Shown: positions 62,425 through 64,000 of the stretch, one piece after another
How the letters are laid out: every line of letters starts with the position of its first letter
Numbering within the stretch: the first letter of the stretch is position 1
Assembly (NCBI RefSeq): GCF_900475285.1
Contig: NZ_LS483370.1
Span: forward strand, 2,866,001-2,930,000
Direction: 5' to 3'
Source of the DNA: Pseudomonas taetrolens
Lineage (GTDB): Bacteria; Pseudomonadota; Gammaproteobacteria; Pseudomonadales; Pseudomonadaceae
DNA: 64,000 nucleotides
The notes under the pieces: model-generated
Seen by the model: only the letters and a program-made list of their open reading frames with translations
Told to the model about the DNA's origin: nothing
Databases searched by the model: none
Translations under genes and position numbers: made by a program

Positions 62425-63177
62425 ATGCCCTGGCTCAAGGCCGATAGCCCGTTTGACCCCGATCAATTGGACACCCCGGTGATCGGCATCGGTGCCTTGC
62501 TGGGCAATCACGACTCGGGCTTGCATCGCCATCGCTGCGGGCAACTGCTCTTCACCCAGCGAGGATGCACGCGCATTACGCTCGACCATCAAGTGTGCAT
62601 GCTGCCACCGACCCAGGTTGCCTGGATTCCGCCCGGCGTTGAGCACCGGGCCGTCATGCAGCAGACGGTGGACTATCGCTCGGTCTACCTGGATCAAACG
62701 CTGTCCCGGCAGTTACCCGATCATGTGCAGGTGATGTCGGTCAGCTCGTTGTTGCGTGCCGTGCTGGAAAGCATTTGCGAGGCACCGTTCAAGACTGACT
62801 GGCATCACGGCAAACCGTTCCACCTGCTCAGCCTGTGCCTCGATGAAATCGCCGCCGCCCCTGCACAACCGATGCTGTTGCCCCTGCCCGTAGACAGGCG
62901 CCTGTCGCCGTTGCTGGAGAACCTTGAGCAATTGCCCCCCGACCTGCAAACGCTGGTCACACGCGTAGGGGCCAGCGACAGGACCATCGGCCGTATCTTC
63001 AGGCGAGAAACAGGGATGGGTTATCAGCAATGGCGGCTGTTGCGTGCCGTCGAACTGCTCGCCACCGGCCGTAGTCTTGATTGCTGTGCTGATGAGCTGG
63101 GCTTTGCCAGCGACAGTGCGTTCATCGCGTTTTTCAAAGGCATGACGGGCTGTACGCCGCGGGGATATTTCAAGTAA
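62425..63177 (+). CDS. AraC-family regulator with N-terminal cupin domain
   Basis: The 250-residue protein has an N-terminal cupin with metal/ligand-like His in HDSGLHRHRCGQLLF and PPGVEHRAV (residues about 28-75). A C-terminal AraC domain follows: VTRVGASDRTIGRIFRRETG and AVELLATGRSLDCCADELGFASDSAFIAFFKGMTG in pieces. It resembles NimR/YeaM-type activators and is divergent from the Bcr-like pump gene, its likely target. Confidence 0.9.
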   Translation: MPWLKADSPFDPDQLDTPVIGIGALLGNHDSGLHRHRCGQLLFTQRGCTRITLDHQVCMLPPTQVAWIPPGVEHRAVMQQTVDYRSVYLDQTLSRQLPDHVQVMSVSSLLRAVLESICEAPFKTDWHHGKPFHLLSLCLDEIAAAPAQPMLLPLPVDRRLSPLLENLEQLPPDLQTLVTRVGASDRTIGRIFRRETGMGYQQWRLLRAVELLATGRSLDCCADELGFASDSAFIAFFKGMTGCTPRGYFK

Positions 63178-63228
63178 TCGCCTGCAAAGACCGGCACGGG
63201 CCAGGGCGACCCGTGCCGGTCTGGTCAA

Positions 63229-64000
63229 TCAACCTTCCTGCAGCGCCCGTGGACGGTGGCTGCGAAGTTCGGCGGCGGTATCGACGGCCTGTTGCAGCTG
63301 GAAGTCGAATTTCAGTTCGGCATAACGGCCCGCCACACCGCGGGCGCCATCCTCGTGGAACACCACCTCACCGACCAGCCCTTCACGGGTGGCGTAGGCG
63401 AAGTCATCCCACAGGTACTTCTCGCCCGACAGGTTGATCTGGGTGGTCAGGTGACGGTGCCCCGGCGCCGAGATAAAGAAATGCACGTGGGCCGGCCGCT
63501 GGCCATGGCGACCCAGCAAGTCCAGGCATTCCTGGGTCGGGCCCTGCGGATCGCAGCCATAGCCCGATGGCACGATACTGCGGGCGCGATAGCGGCCCTC
63601 GGCGTCGGTGATGATGCGGCGGCGCAGGTTGTACTCGGTCTGGCTCTGATCGAAGAACGAGTAAGTGCCCTTGGTGTTAGCGTGCCACAGGTCCACCGTC
63701 GCACCGGCAACCGGTTTGCCCAGGGTGTCGAGCACCTGGCCCTCCAGAAACATGACCGTGGCGACGCCCTCTTCGCTGCCGTCGTCCATGCGCGCTTCAG
63801 CGTTACAGATCGGCGCCCCGGCCACATACAACGGACCTTCGATGGTCCGCGGTGTACCGCCGGTCAAGCCAACCTGGGCGTCTTTGGTGTCCTGCAGCAG
63901 GTCAAGGAAGTGCTCGATGCCCAGGCCTGCAACCAGCAAGCCGGCTTCCGAGCGACCACCCAGACGGTTGAGGTAATCCACCGACTTCCAGAACTCGTCT
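63229..64000 (-). CDS. catA: Catechol 1,2-dioxygenase, N-terminus beyond the window edge
   Basis: 257 codons are visible, running off at 64000; the family is about 310 residues, so some 50 N-terminal residues are missing. The intradiol signature is present: GEGPLYVAGAP-like sequence, VDLWHANTKGTYSFFD (Tyr ligand region), YNLRRRIITDAEGRYRARSIVPSGY (second Tyr) and HVHFF (two His ligands) of the non-haem Fe(III). It cleaves catechol to cis,cis-muconate in the beta-ketoadipate pathway. No catB/catC is seen on this side, so they may lie beyond 64 kb. Its direction is minus and it converges with the AraC gene. Confidence 0.95.
   Translation of the reverse strand, partial: DEFWKSVDYLNRLGGRSEAGLLVAGLGIEHFLDLLQDTKDAQVGLTGGTPRTIEGPLYVAGAPICNAEARMDDGSEEGVATVMFLEGQVLDTLGKPVAGATVDLWHANTKGTYSFFDQSQTEYNLRRRIITDAEGRYRARSIVPSGYGCDPQGPTQECLDLLGRHGQRPAHVHFFISAPGHRHLTTQINLSGEKYLWDDFAYATREGLVGEVVFHEDGARGVAGRYAELKFDFQLQQAVDTAAELRSHRPRALQEG

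Overview
The window looks like chromosomal DNA of a Pseudomonas of the fluorescens type. The evidence is the GC-rich codon use, a TyrB-type aminotransferase next to uvrB, a short PolB (788 aa), tandem CrcB genes, many FCD-GntR, LysR and MFS genes, and REP-like palindromes (GCAGCCTTCGGCAGCGGC type) between genes. There is one tRNA (Asn). I see no rRNA, CRISPR, phage or insertion sequence.

Layout. 1-5.2 kb: a divergent sigma-54 unit. A partial AcoR-type activator faces a near-perfect -24/-12 promoter that would drive an oxidoreductase, a hydroxypyruvate-isomerase-like TIM barrel, an orphan sugar-binding protein and an MHS-type MFS carrier. 5.2-9.4 kb: an XdhC remnant, tRNA-Asn, the aminotransferase and uvrB. 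9.4-23.3 kb: accessory transport. This holds a RidA protein, an MFS carrier, a FecI/FecR/TonB-receptor iron-signalling set, an MHS carrier, an EmrAB/NodT-like tripartite pump, and a LysR gene divergent from a FUSC pump whose leader contains a complete intrinsic terminator. 24.0-32.4 kb: a urease operon in the order ureABCEFGD, followed by a UT-type urea channel and a Kch-like potassium channel. The gene order and sequences resemble Yersinia urease more than the usual Pseudomonas urDABC layout. 32.4-36.4 kb: two crcB genes, a small protein, polB and a lipoprotein.

36.5-60.2 kb is a pectin/uronate/aldarate island. A GntR gene is divergent from a glucarate module (MFS carrier, glucarate dehydratase, alpha-ketoglutarate semialdehyde dehydrogenase). 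Further along are an amidase, a secreted GH28 exo-polygalacturonase, a peptide-type ABC transporter with two paralogous binding proteins, a mandelate-racemase-family enzyme, a KdgM-type oligogalacturonate porin, uronate dehydrogenase, a second GntR, an MFS carrier and an IdnO-like dehydrogenase. Read together: the polygalacturonase releases short galacturonides, KdgM admits them, the ABC transporter imports them, and uronate dehydrogenase oxidises galacturonate to galactaro-lactone. The enolase-superfamily enzyme may open the lactone to 5-keto-4-deoxy-glucarate, which is also the product of glucarate dehydratase. The semialdehyde dehydrogenase then finishes at 2-oxoglutarate. The linking enzyme KdgD is not in the window. 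Putative operators of form TTGTNNGACAA lie in front of both GntR-controlled units.

60.3-64.0 kb: a LysR gene with a TTG start, a Bcr-type MFS gene divergent from an AraC/cupin regulator, and catechol 1,2-dioxygenase running off the edge.

Gene calls rest on reading protein motifs and remembered family features. No database search was run.
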